Assembly (NCBI RefSeq): GCF_002127325.2
Contig: NC_035447.2
Span: 24,051,780-24,115,779 of the forward strand
Length of the DNA: 64,000 nt
Direction of reading: 5' to 3'
Source of the DNA: Helianthus annuus
Lineage: Eukaryota; Streptophyta; Magnoliopsida; Asterales; Asteraceae
Within the stretch, counting starts at the first letter, position 1; every line of letters begins with the position of its first letter. This document shows, piece by piece, positions 24,060-32,839 of the stretch. Below the pieces are notes generated by a model. That model saw only the letters and a list, made by a program, of their open reading frames with translations, was not told where the DNA came from and made no database searches. A program made the position numbers and the translations under genes.

Positions 24060-24350
24060 TTTAGATATTCTCGTATTTGCGACCGCTTTAGACGGTCGCA
24101 ACTTTTTCCATTTATATATTGCTCGTATTTGCAACCGCTTTAGACGGTTGCAACTTTGGTTTTTTTGTATATTTCTATTATTTGCGACCGCTTTAGACGG
24201 TCGCAACTTTTGCTTTTTATATTTTTCTCGTATTTGCAACCGTTTTGCGACCGAATCTGGGTTGGTTTTTAGTTTTGTGACTGTTTTGCTTTTGGTCGCA
24301 AAAAGGTCGGTACTTTTCCGACTGTCTTGTGTTGGTCGCAAATTTTGGTC
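24060..24350. repeat. CACTA right subterminal repeats
   Basis: Repeated TTTGCGACCGCTTTAGACGG followed by TCGCAAC, three to four times at about 60-bp spacing, then looser copies near the terminus. Confidence 0.85.
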
Positions 24351-24376
24351 ACAATTGCTTAGTTTTCTAGTAGTGT

Positions 24377-24912
24377 AAACATTTTTCTTTAAGAATTTTA
24401 AATTGTGGTTATTAAATTCGGCTCCAAACAAAACCGTAAATCAATTGAGGATATTAGAAAGTTGTTTGTAGAAGAAATAATATGGAGTAATATATCTTGG
24501 GGAAAAGAAACTATTATTCCTACAAAATCTTTTCCATATTATTAACCGTAAGTGTTAGTAAGTTTCATACCCGTACAAATAAAATCCAATTATAAATTTT
24601 CTAGATTAATAAATATAAAAGAATCAAGTAATATATATTACCTTTCACAAATTTTGGCTCGCAACAGTATGAGAATTCATTTCTTATACACGTAACGTAG
24701 AATCAACCACCGACTGCCAATTGCAACATAAACACTCACGCCTGTTTCGTCACTACTAGAAGGTTTAAAGATCACAAAAACACAACTACAATAGTGTTTT
24801 TCTCTTGAATCGATCAAGACAAGTGCCTTATCCGGTTTGGAGGCCATAAGAGAAAAGAAACAGCGCCAAGGAAAGGATTAGCGTTTTGAACAGCACTTTC
24901 GTGCTGATAACG
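24377..24912 (-). other. Leader region and PBS-like site of the old copia
   Basis: On the minus strand the LTR is followed by CGTTATCAGCACGAAAGTG, a position and TATCA-G-type sequence compatible with a primer-binding site, then a short reading start near 24850. No extended gag frame is visible. Confidence 0.4.
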
Positions 24913-25066
24913 TGTTATAAACAAGAGAGCAAACATCAAAAAAAGGATTTCCTTCATTTGTATTTCATGTACATATATTATATATATAGATCAATACAAC
25001 AACCCTAAAGCCTATTAACATTAGGTCAGACTTGACCTATGGGCCTGAATGTCTGCATTCATCACA
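24913..25066 (-). repeat. 5' LTR of the old copia, intact copy
   Basis: 154 bp, TG...CA ends. It contains CAGACATTCAGGCCCATAGG and a TA-rich stretch at 24972-24992, the place where the other LTR copy has its 7-kb nest. This copy gives the pre-insertion sequence for the nest. Confidence 0.8.
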
Positions 25067-25230
25067 TTTTTAAATATTTTTAGCTAAGGGACTTAATTAT
25101 TATGACGATGTAATTACAGATACGCCCTTAAACTCATATGAATTGAATGGTATTTTCATTTGATCAAATGCTCCATTTTCGTTTTCATGAACTAAGATAT
25201 TAAGTACAATAGATTGTAAATTTAAAGATA

Positions 25231-25828
25231 CTAGTGGGGAACTCGTTCGTTGTAGCTGAGTCGATAATACGGGCCAAGAACATAATTTAAATCTAAAAAC
25301 GTTAAAAAATCGTATATACGTTGTGTCTGTATATATATAAAAGCACTCGCGCTTCGCGGCTGCAACGCACGAGAAACCCTTATGATAAATAACGAAACCC
25401 TTGTGATAAACATTATATAGTATACTGCAACATATTTTTATCTAGTAGGAAACCCACGTGTTTCGACGGAGTCGACAACTTACATCTAAATTTATAACTA
25501 ACTTCTCTAAAATTACAAAACACATTTTATGTTAAATTTGATTTATTTTGATTCACTGATTAGTCCATTAGTCTAAATACACAAATACAATAGAATGTAT
25601 TTTTAAATATATTTCTTGATGAATGTGATGAGTTTATTATTCATAAGTTTACTTTTTATTTTTTTATAAATAATCTAATATATAGTATAGATTTATTAAA
25701 CATAAATGTTATTTATTAAAATGGTAAAAAGTTAGGCATTTTAACTTAACCCTTCACATATCATCTTAAAATTTAATGAGAATTTACCATTTTGTAAATA
25801 GGAAATATTTTATACAGTAATAATATAG
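25231..25828 (-). mobile_element. Possible decayed Helitron
   Basis: On the minus strand a TCTATATTATTACTG start at 25828 and a CTAG|T end at 25231 with a weak hairpin upstream (CTACAACGAACGAG). The terminal hairpin is imperfect, so this is tentative. Confidence 0.3.
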
Positions 25829-26502
25829 ATTAAGTGCAATAGACTGTAATTAATTATTTATTTTGTTGTCCAATTCTTATATAATATTGAAATATTCGTC
25901 TTGGAATTTGTTATTTGTAGTACTTTATTATGGGCGTCATTTCTATAGTTTATCTTGTATTATTACCTCTTGGTTACGATTCAATTTTCTAATTTTTGAC
26001 GACAAACACATAATAAAAAATAGCAAGGGTATACAAGGTACCGCAAACAACAAAGACGAAAAAATAATTCTGTAAAACTACTTAAAAGATACACAAACGT
26101 AATCATGATACATAGACCAGGAACAATATGGACAAAACCTAATAACAACACCCTACAAACCAAAAGAAACACTTAAAATTGAAATAACCAATATAATATA
26201 TGAAATTCCAAAGAATTTGGCGATTTACGAATAAAATATAAGAAAGTCCAACGAATTTGGCGATTCACGAATAGAATAAATGCAATTCCAACTAAGCTGA
26301 ATAGATTTTAATGATTAAAATAAATTATAACAAAATTCATGTCGCAAAACTGAAGTGACTTTTATCTCTTCATCTGTAATGTGGAATGCTTGCCCATTTA
26401 ACTTTGAGATTTCATATTTCTTCTCTCACATACCGGTTATCGTCCGTCTTTTTATGATCATTATTTTCTGGTGATCTAATTTTCATGCATTATTGATATA
26501 TG
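25829..26502. other. AT-rich spacer, no gene seen
   Basis: Contains an imperfect duplication of GAATTTGGCGATT-ACGAATA near 26215 and 26257; nothing else recognised. Confidence 0.4.
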
Positions 26503-26905
26503 GGAAGGTTTAAATGAAAACCACTAGTTATTGTGAAAACTTGAAAACTAATTAAAAAAAGCCAAAAAAACATACAAAAAATTTTTTTTTTAATTTTTTT
26601 TTTTTGCAATCAAAATTTCGTAGGTTTTTTAATATAAAAAAAATTTTCAAAAAAAAAAAAAAAATTTGTGTAGTGCACATGTGTAATACTGCACATATGT
26701 ATGTGTACTACACATGTGTATTATTACACATGTGCACTACACAAAATTTTTTTTTTTTTTTTTTGAAAAAAAGTTTTTTTTTATATATAAAAACTAGCGA
26801 TTTTTATAAAAAAAATTGAAAAAAAAAATTTTGTGTGTTTTTTAGGCTTTTTTTAGTTAGTTTTCGAATTTTCACAATAAAAGTGGTTTTCATTTGAACC
26901 ATCCC

Positions 26906-26907
<2 letters not shown>
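26503..26907. mobile_element. TIR/foldback element B2, second copy of B1
   Basis: Near-identical to 10281-10688 over its whole length, including the central ACACATGTG palindromes. The left flank is short AT sequence and the right flank is (TA)n. Confidence 0.85.
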
Positions 26908-26954
<47 letters not shown>

Positions 26955-26956
<2 letters not shown>

Positions 26957-27007
26957 AGTTAGTTTTCGAATTTTCACAATAAAAGTGGTTTTCATTTGAA
27001 CCATCCC

Positions 27008-27009
<2 letters not shown>
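26955..27009. repeat. Duplicated right terminus of element B
   Basis: The last 55 bp of B2 (TTTTAGTTAGTTTTCGAATT through CCATCCCCG) recur after a TA tract (26908-26954) and are followed by a second TA tract (27010-27074). Confidence 0.85.
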
Positions 27010-27074
<65 letters not shown>

Positions 27075-27077
<3 letters not shown>

Positions 27078-28954
27078 CAGCTTTTAGCCAATAAGGCAAA
27101 CATGCATCGAACTCTGACGCTAGGCTAAGCTTGGGTGGAAAATTTAAGTCTTCAATAGATTCACATATCAAGAAGTAACGATTGCTTCATTCTCCCAGTG
27201 CGCTCAATAGAAGGATAGAATTAAGATTTTTCAAGAAGGTCTATGTTTTGAGACATGGATATGAACTCCTTGTAATGGTTTCCACATATGATAATGTAGA
27301 CGTATATTTGAGAAACATAACTTTGAATTTCTCCCAAGATAATATTTAATTCTCTCCCATTTAGGGGTGTTGATTGCATTATTCTATATAACATTTGCGG
27401 TAGGTTCTTATGTACAGTGCCAAGGGGCACTTTAGGTACTTACTTATGCAGACAGCTGTTGATGCTAGAGAAAGGCAGCAGAAGAATGATCAGTTACGAG
27501 ATAGAGAGAGGAAGAGAGCCTCCGTCGAGGCTCCGGCAATGTATCCGGGTCATGACGGTACAGAGGATGGCGATCCTCGTGGTGATGTTCGTTTCCCTGA
27601 TTGTAAAGCGTGTTGGTTCAATCGACATCACACCGTTGGCTAGGGTTCATAACTCGAGGGGGGTAATAACGCTGGTGTCGCTGGTGTTTGTTCAATCGAT
27701 TATGGTTCGATTGACACCACACACCGTCGGCTAGGGTTCATAGGTTGACATCTGAGGTCCAAGTGATGGTTGCTCCGACGAAGGGTGAGCCTATTTGAGG
27801 CAATCCTCGATTGTTAAGGTTAGGTTCGTGTACACTTACACTATAATTCTGATTAGATGTTTAGATCAAATTAGTGATACTCAATTTTCGTATATTTGAT
27901 CTTGATAAGGGACTGTGACGGTGGTTCTCGGTGACTAGACGACTTGAACCACCAGAGGCTTAAGAACCGTTTGTGTGGAAAAATGATCATTGCATTCTTT
28001 CTGCTCTCTTCGAATCGTTTCGGTAGCTGCGCCGGTGAGTTTTACAACTACTTTATTGGTTTTTTTAACTTGATCTGAATTGGTCATAATTTTTTTTCTA
28101 AGGTTTCTGTTTGAGAGTAACAAATTCTGTTTGTTGTTTGATGAAATTTGATTTGGTATTTTGGTCATGTGTTTTTGTATGATTAGTGATTCGTTTGCAA
28201 CAGGATTTTGTTTATAAGTAAACAAATTGTGTTTAGATGGGTATTTAGATGTGGGTTTAAGTTGAAAATGTCTTAAATTTTCATACAATTTGAATGCAAC
28301 ATGACTGTGAATAAAATTAGAAGCATGGAAGATTAATAAAGGGATATCTATCTATAAAGTAATAAAATATTTTCCTCTAAATTTCCAACAATACCATCAC
28401 AACTGGGGGTTTTCGGCAGTCGCGGAGGTATGGCGATGAGGAAACACCGAAAATTGATAGGCTGATTGATGGAGATTTGGGCAAAAACACGATAAATGGA
28501 ATCCATTGACGTGGTGATTAGATCTGTGACTTTGATTACGAGGAATGGGTTTGAATGCTAGGGAACAAAATTCTTATTTGGATTTTTGAGGCATAGATAG
28601 TTATCATCTTCCCCTAAGGCAATTTCTTATTTCCTCGATTCGTTATCTACGCGTATGTATCTTTGATTCATTCGTATTGTAAGTTTGTGGTTTCATTTTT
28701 TTCCTGAAATTGTAATCATGAGGTCAATTTTTGACAGGTTCTTGAATCGGATAGGAACACTACAAAGGATTTCAAGAAAACTAGGATTGTGCCTAGATGT
28801 ATCGAAATAGAGGTGAGGAACTTAGCAAATTTAATCCTCTAAAGGCACAGAAAGAGGCTGAGCCGTTTGTCTCTATGAAATTCTGGACTATAAAGTGGCT
28901 TCACACTTCGCTCGCCTCCCTTCCGGTCGCCTTTGAGGTTTGTATAAATGAGGG
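27075..28954. other. Gene-like but unidentified sequence
   Basis: GC content rises at 27410-27640, where overlapping open frames exist (for example 71-105 codons), and again at 28380-28500 and 28780-28950. A roughly 75-bp direct repeat contains CACCGTTGGCTAGGGTTCAT (27628 and again with changes near 27725). I recognise no protein; decayed host exons or unfamiliar element sequence are both possible. The young copia element is inserted at the right edge. Confidence 0.35.
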
Positions 28955-28959
28955 GAAGG
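28955..28959. repeat. Target site duplication, left (GAAGG)
   Basis: GAAGG directly precedes the 5' LTR and recurs directly after the 3' LTR at 41016-41020. Five bp is the usual copia length. Confidence 0.97.
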
Positions 28960-29368
28960 TGTTGGAACCCGAAGGTTTATTCATGTAGGTTAGCACAGTT
29001 TAGGGGTTGATCTTATAATTGTTTAGTTCTTATATTTTGGGTTAATTATGTAAGGGTTGGGCTAGTCTTGTAGGTGTCGCATGGGCTTAGGAATCGGCCC
29101 AGATGGTTATGTATTTAAACAACCTTTAGTTCATTGTTTAAGGGTTGTTGATCTAGTGAATAGTTGGGGGCGACATCTTGGAGAAGGAACCGAGTTCCAT
29201 TCGAGTCTTGTATCAGTCTTTGGCAATCATTGAATGCAAGATTTCGGTTTGTTCTTTATTCATTGTTTATATTTGATCTTTATATTTATTCTTGAATCAC
29301 CTATTGATTGGTTTCCGCACAATCAATAGTTTGTTTGATATCATTGAGAGATCCTCACGGGTTTTACA
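28960..29368 (+). repeat. 5' LTR (409 bp)
   Basis: Starts TGTTGGAACCCGAAGG, ends CACGGGTTTTACA. A TATTTAAAC box near 29110 is the only TATA-like candidate. Identical to the 3' LTR except at 29179. Confidence 0.97.
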
Positions 29369-29370
29369 AT

Positions 29371-29382
29371 TGGTATCAGAGC
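29371..29382 (+). promoter_or_regulatory. Primer-binding site (tRNA-iMet)
   Basis: TGGTATCAGAGC two bases after the LTR, the standard plant copia priming site for minus-strand synthesis. Confidence 0.97.
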
Positions 29383-29667
29383 CATTGAAGCCATTCAAGG
29401 GCTCGGTTTTGATATCATTCGGATTCAAGAATTTTATATGCTACTGATCTGTTTTGTTGAGTGTTTTGCAGCAATATAGTTCATCTGTTCTTGACAAAAT
29501 CATCGAAATAATACTGATTTTGGTTTGTTGATTTCTGGAAAAGGTGTTTGCTGAATTTACGGGAAATCGGTGGTCAACAGATTCAAAGATTACAATATCT
29601 TTGAATTTTGGAATTGCTGAAAAGTCGGGATTGCGAGTAAACAGATCTTATCATTTATTGTTTTGCA

Positions 29668-29925
29668 GGTTACAACTCGCATCCATCCAGTTGCGGCTCA
29701 TCACGTTCTGGTTACGACTCGCAATCATCACGGTTTCGGCTCATCTTGTTTCAGTTGCGACTCGCAACCATCAGTTCAGACTTCACTCGCAACCAAGGCT
29801 GTTACAACTCGCAACCTTTGTTTCGGCTCATTCTGTTTTCGTTACGACTCGCAACCTCTTCAGTTACGACTCGCAACTACAGTAGACTTGACTCGCAACC
29901 TCAGCTGTTACGACTCGCAACGACA
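29668..29925 (+). repeat. Leader array of TTGCGACTCGCAA-type palindromes
   Basis: About ten copies of GTTACGACTCGCAACC and variants, spaced about 20-30 bp. The full motif TTGCGACTCGCAA is a palindrome around one central base. The array starts just after a good acceptor-like TTATTGTTTTGCAG. A matching array lies at 37497-37875 in the same element. Confidence 0.9.
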
Positions 29926-29992
29926 CTGTTTTACGGACTGTTGACTTTTGGACTTAATAAAATTAATTAATTGATTAACTGATTAATTAACC

Positions 29993-30184
29993 ATGTCATC
30001 GAACAACAGTGAACTGTCTGCCCTTAATCAACAACAAGAATTGGACTCAAAGCTTGGAACTACAACACGCATTCCAAGGTTAACTGATGCTAATGACTTT
30101 CCCGAGTGGAAGTGGCGCTTTGAACAGCACCTGAAGTGCTGGAAAGGCTTCTGCTGCACCTTCTGCCTCCGTTGTGAGCAATGA
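29993..30184 (+). pseudogene. gag: Gag N-terminus, truncated by deletion and frameshift
   Basis: ATG at 29993 begins 63 codons that reach IPRLTDANDFPEWKWRFEQH, a conserved early Gag block. Shortly after, the sequence jumps to the segment that normally lies just before the first zinc knuckle region, in a different frame, so this piece ends at a stop at 30182-30184. The missing middle (the UBN2-like capsid domain, several hundred codons) was lost in an internal deletion with its junction near 30130-30150. Without it the element cannot form its own particles. Confidence 0.85.
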
Positions 30185-30185
30185 A

Positions 30186-32822
30186 ATGGTTGCCTTTTTC
30201 ACGAAACAGTCAAAGGAAAATCTTGAAATAGCAGCTTCCGTCATAAATTGTTTGAATGCTTTTACTTCAGGAAACCTGGGTCCTCCTAAGTTTTCCATGG
30301 ATGATTTGGATCAAATTCATCCAGAAGATGTGGAAGAAATGGATATAACTTGGCAGATGGCCATGGCAGCTTTTAGAGCTAAAAACTTTGTGAGGAAAAC
30401 AGGGAAAAACAAATGGCAAGGTCTTACGTTTTCGGGCCCCGCAAAAATGCCATTTGAGTTTCGTTGCTATAACTGTCATGAACAGGGCCACTTGGCTAGA
30501 AATTGTACTAAACCCAAGGTGAATGGTGAACAAACTCCAGCGCAGCCTGCTGCTCCTGTTACGCCCAATCGAGAAAGAGCTCTTGTGACTGCCTCTGGTG
30601 TGCCTGCTGATAATGTCAACAGTGGAAGCCCACAACCAATGGGATTGGCCCAAGCTTTGGTGGTTCAGCCTGATTCGCCCTTTGACTGGAATTCAGAGAT
30701 CGAAAGACTTCACATCTCAGCTCCTGAAAATCAAGCCAACTCAAGCAATATCGCTTTCATGGCCAGCGACGATCCATATCCAGTGAATGCTGATGTGAAG
30801 GTGGCACATGAGGAGGAGGAGTCGTCAGCTGAAAACTTTGCCTTCATGACTCAAATCCTGTCAGCACCTGTCAAAGGTCTCACGAAAGAAGAGGTAATTT
30901 CTGTTTTCTGCACTCCTGAATGTAGAGAACGAGTTGAGGCCTATAGAATCCACAACGCTGAGCTAATCGAAGACTATAATGAAATTAAACGGAAAAATTT
31001 CACTTTAACGAAAAACGAAAAACTTTTCAAAGAGAAAATCGAAGCTCAGCGTAAGGACATCGTCCAACTCAAGGACGATGTTAGTGTAGCTACGGCCCAA
31101 CTCATCATAGTCAAAGAAAAACTGTGTGAGGTGACTAAAGAACTGGAGAATGTCAGGGATAAATACCAAATTAATCAGTTAAACATTAAAAAATTTGATT
31201 CCTCCAGTAAATTAGTCAAAAATCTGTGTGATCAACAATTGGCTTATTCTAAAAAGAAAGGGTCGGGATTGGGTTATAATCAGACTCTTCCTCCGTACAA
31301 TAACAATTACACATACTTGCCTATGACCGAGGAGGAGATGCTGAATGAAAGTAAAATGACATACGGACCCAAAAATAATAAGCCCTCAGTGAATGTCGAA
31401 GGTCCCAAAAATAGTAAGTCCTCAATTAATGTTAAATTTGCTAAAGAGCAGGTAAAACCAGAGACGTGTTTTGTATCAAAGGGTACTTTTGATCCTAACA
31501 GTTCTTCGTCATGTGCAGATAAAGTACCTGAAGTGATATGGGGAGATTTGTTTGGAAGTGAACAAGTTTTAGACTCTGATTCTTCTAAAACTTCTTTTGA
31601 TAATACTAATTCTGGTTGTGTGTTTGGACAAGCGTTTTTGAACTCATTTCATAGTTATGTTTCGTCTTCTTTTGGGCCTGATGTTTTGGGCAAAACAGTA
31701 AATGCTTGTGATGAACCTTTTGAAAATGCTTGTGATGAACCTTTTGAAAATGCGTGTGATGATGAATGTTTTACAACTGCTGAAAATTGTGATTTTGATG
31801 TTTCTGATTCTCAAGGTGAAAATAGTGTGACCAATGATGTTCCTCAGGACACTTTCAGTGAAACCACTGAAAATGCTTCACAAGAGAATCAATCAGACAC
31901 TGATTTTTCGTGTGAATCAAATTCAGTGGACGTTTCTACTGATGAATCTGGTGGGACCACTTTGGATGGCAACGATAAAAAGGGATCATTATTTGTTAAT
32001 GACGTCTCAGCCTCAATTGAGACTGAAACTAAAAATGATCTGCAAAACGAGAAAGAAGTCATTTTCAATGAAAATTTGAAAGAAACTTTTTGTGAAGAAA
32101 ATCTTAAACCAACATCTGAAACACCAGCTCAAAATGATTTTCATGAAACAATAAGAAATGATAACTCTACTTTTCCAGATTCTCATGCTTGTGCCAGTGC
32201 TAGTTCTGATCCTCAGGTATCTACACGCTCAGGGAAGGCACAAGCAAGTCAATCAAAACAGAACAAGCAAGCTCCATCTTCAAGACCCAAAAGACCCGCA
32301 GCCACTGTGAATCGTCAAAACTCTTCCACAGTGAAACGACAAACGTGTTTCAACTGTGGGATAGCCGGGCACATTGCCAGAAACTGTGTTTCTGTGCCTT
32401 CCTCTGTGCAGTCTAAAAATCAACATGCACAACATCAGAAAGTCAAACCAAATCGATTTGGTCCTTCTAAGTCAATGACGACTCATAAGTCTAAGACAAT
32501 GAAGAACGACCATCGTAGGGTCAGGCCTTCTGATCAAGATTGGAATGCAGCCAAACGTAGACATAAAAATCAGCAAAATCATTTTTCAGAAAACAGATTT
32601 AAGGCATTTTGTAATTATGCTAACAACTGGTCTAAACAATATTGGAAACCTAAATCTAGAGCCATGCATTCCAACTTGCCTCATACATTTCATAAAAATT
32701 CTGCCAATGAGAATTCATCAAAGTTTTTAAATAAAGACAATCTGGTATGGCAGAGGGTAACTTACATCGATGCAAAGGGACTACCCAGATCCACTATGGG
32801 CTGGGTACCTAAATCTAACTAA
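30186..32822 (+). CDS. gag: Remaining Gag frame: coiled coil, two CCHC knuckles
   Basis: Open from about 30150; first ATG 30186. Counting from 30174: conserved post-capsid block ([17 protein letters not shown], about 12-30), zinc knuckle [14 protein letters not shown] at residues 98-111, a Lys/Glu-rich coiled coil at about 260-350, an acidic Ser/Asn/Glu-rich segment containing a short tandem repeat of NACDEPFE (about 515-535), a basic segment, and a second knuckle [14 protein letters not shown] at residues 725-738. It ends WVPKSN and TAA. Two knuckles about 600 residues apart in one Gag is unusual. Pol starts in another frame 17 bases downstream (see the candidate intron). Translation of this frame after the deletion is uncertain, because the original start is now out of frame. 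Confidence 0.85.
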   Translation: MVAFFTKQSKENLEIAASVINCLNAFTSGNLGPPKFSMDDLDQIHPEDVEEMDITWQMAMAAFRAKNFVRKTGKNKWQGLTFSGPAKMPFEFRCYNCHEQGHLARNCTKPKVNGEQTPAQPAAPVTPNRERALVTASGVPADNVNSGSPQPMGLAQALVVQPDSPFDWNSEIERLHISAPENQANSSNIAFMASDDPYPVNADVKVAHEEEESSAENFAFMTQILSAPVKGLTKEEVISVFCTPECRERVEAYRIHNAELIEDYNEIKRKNFTLTKNEKLFKEKIEAQRKDIVQLKDDVSVATAQLIIVKEKLCEVTKELENVRDKYQINQLNIKKFDSSSKLVKNLCDQQLAYSKKKGSGLGYNQTLPPYNNNYTYLPMTEEEMLNESKMTYGPKNNKPSVNVEGPKNSKSSINVKFAKEQVKPETCFVSKGTFDPNSSSSCADKVPEVIWGDLFGSEQVLDSDSSKTSFDNTNSGCVFGQAFLNSFHSYVSSSFGPDVLGKTVNACDEPFENACDEPFENACDDECFTTAENCDFDVSDSQGENSVTNDVPQDTFSETTENASQENQSDTDFSCESNSVDVSTDESGGTTLDGNDKKGSLFVNDVSASIETETKNDLQNEKEVIFNENLKETFCEENLKPTSETPAQNDFHETIRNDNSTFPDSHACASASSDPQVSTRSGKAQASQSKQNKQAPSSRPKRPAATVNRQNSSTVKRQTCFNCGIAGHIARNCVSVPSSVQSKNQHAQHQKVKPNRFGPSKSMTTHKSKTMKNDHRRVRPSDQDWNAAKRRHKNQQNHFSENRFKAFCNYANNWSKQYWKPKSRAMHSNLPHTFHKNSANENSSKFLNKDNLVWQRVTYIDAKGLPRSTMGWVPKSN

Positions 32823-32839
32823 TCCCGCTAATCGTGCAG
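32757..32839 (+). other. Candidate 83-nt intron joining gag and pol frames
   Basis: Donor CAGAGG|GTAACT at 32757 and acceptor GTGCAG|G at 32838-32839, both in phase 0, with branch-point-like CTAAC and CTAAT 10-25 bases before the acceptor. Removing it takes out the gag stop (32820) and puts pol in frame with gag. The decayed element at 1-5121 has GTGCAG|G at 1725-1731 in the same phase relative to pol, although its gag stop lies in a different relative frame. Inference, no transcript evidence. Confidence 0.5.

Larger units (their letters stand above)
19969..24375. mobile_element. Non-autonomous CACTA (En/Spm) transposon with captured host DNA
   Basis: Termini are CACTACTAGAAAACCGGG on the left and TTTTCTAGTAGTG on the right, perfect CACTA-type inverted ends, flanked by a 3-bp duplication TAA (19966-19968 and 24376-24378). 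The subterminal regions carry repeated TTGCGACCG/CGGTCGCAA units, the usual transposase-binding arrangement in this superfamily. No transposase frame is visible in 4.4 kb. Instead the interior holds pieces of a methionine synthase gene (21751-22288), a 5'-UTR-like segment (23500-23860) and other unidentified sequence. It would need a transposase in trans. Confidence 0.92.
6938..25066 (-). mobile_element. Old minus-strand copia element, heavily nested
   Basis: A short LTR (154 bp, 24913-25066) starts on the minus strand with TGTGATGAATGCAGAC and ends TTATAACA. A second copy is recognisable as 13960-14037 plus 6938-6995, interrupted by 7.0 kb of (TA)n-bordered elements. Internal sequence on the minus strand shows a PPT at 14038-14051 and decayed integrase, RT and RNase H pieces between about 16450 and 14780. 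Later insertions in the body are a LINE tail, a small MITE and a CACTA element. This reading requires that the two LTR halves belong together, which is well supported because they match the contiguous copy on both sides of its TA tract. Confidence 0.75.

Noticed and set aside
24754..24775. Second CACTA terminus (CACTACTAGAAGG) at 24754
   Set aside because: A single short match without a partner end, subterminal repeats or duplication; could be a remnant but cannot be supported.
27410..27734. Host gene in overlapping frames
   Set aside because: Two overlapping frames of about 75-105 codons, no domain recognised, no splice context; kept only as unidentified sequence.
29371..29382. tRNA gene at the PBS
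   Set aside because: Only the 12-nt tRNA-complementary site is present; no tRNA fold around it. Same at 63109.
29668..29925. CRISPR-like array
   Set aside because: Repeats are 13-16 bp, degenerate, spaced irregularly, and lie in a eukaryotic retrotransposon leader.
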